Positions 5,753 through 5,780 of a stretch of DNA of 5,780 nucleotides are shown in pieces. A program made the translations under genes and the position numbers. How positions within the stretch are numbered: position 1 is the stretch's first letter; the number at the start of each line of letters is the position of its first letter. The stretch is from Betaproteobacteria bacterium (GTDB taxonomy: Bacteria > Pseudomonadota > Gammaproteobacteria > Burkholderiales > CANMPU01): contig CANMPU010000077.1 of assembly GCA_947499755.1 (NCBI GenBank), positions 1-5,780 of the forward strand. The letters are read 5' to 3'. The notes beneath the pieces were generated by a model that did no database searches, was not told the origin of the DNA, and saw nothing but the letters and a program-made list of their open reading frames with translations.

Positions 5753-5780
5753 TTATTTGCGCAAGTTTAATTGGCCGATG
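5753..5780 (-). CDS. rpsO: 30S ribosomal protein S15, last 8 codons (runs off right edge)
   Basis: On the minus strand the final codons read I-G-Q-L-N-L-R-K followed by TAA (5755-5753). This fits the S15 C-terminus, which typically ends LIxxLxLRK or LRR. The identification rests on that short match plus position: rpsO lies immediately upstream of pnp in very many bacteria. S15 binds 16S rRNA early in assembly of the 30S platform. The spacer to the pnp TTG is 104 bp with no strong terminator or new promoter visible, consistent with an rpsO-pnp operon. Confidence 0.75.

Overview
The window looks like a housekeeping segment of a betaproteobacterial chromosome, probably near Nitrosomonadales. The evidence is the SmpB sequence (short N-terminus, '[12 protein letters not shown]', '[24 protein letters not shown]'), the DUF4124-type periplasmic protein beside guaB, the order guaB / DUF4124 / rnfH / ratA / smpB, and the rpsO-pnp pair. 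No mobile element, CRISPR array or phage gene is visible. I found no new defence or metabolic system; the points of interest are small regulatory and gene-decay details.

Layout. 1-620 (-) is the N-terminal 206 codons of guaB, running off the left edge. A 138-bp divergent spacer holds a good guaB promoter and a candidate promoter for the DUF4124 gene (759 onward, +). That gene carries an in-frame TAG at codon 61 and has no stop codon near its expected C-terminus, so it reads as a pseudogene. Facing it is ratA-rnfH (-; 2010-1579 and 1560-1237), which ends in a short GC hairpin plus T6. smpB (2086-2532, +) diverges from ratA across 75 bp in which the two candidate -10 boxes overlap. After smpB come 137 bp with two hairpins, then a three-gene tRNA operon on the minus strand, transcribed Pro(UGG) - Arg(UCU) - His(GUG), all with encoded CCA. 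Its strong promoter has a C-rich discriminator and lies back to back with dksA (3109-3522, +). dksA converges with pnp (5648-3555, -), which starts at TTG and lies 104 bp downstream of the last codons of rpsO (5780-5753, -).

How the genes relate. Most encode translation and RNA-turnover functions: SmpB (trans-translation), three tRNAs, S15, PNPase and the ppGpp co-factor DksA. GuaB makes the guanine nucleotides from which ppGpp derives. The dksA/tRNA divergence puts a regulator of stable-RNA promoters next to a promoter with the features such regulators act on. TAG ends smpB, so TAG is a normal stop here and the TAG in the DUF4124 gene is best read as a lesion.
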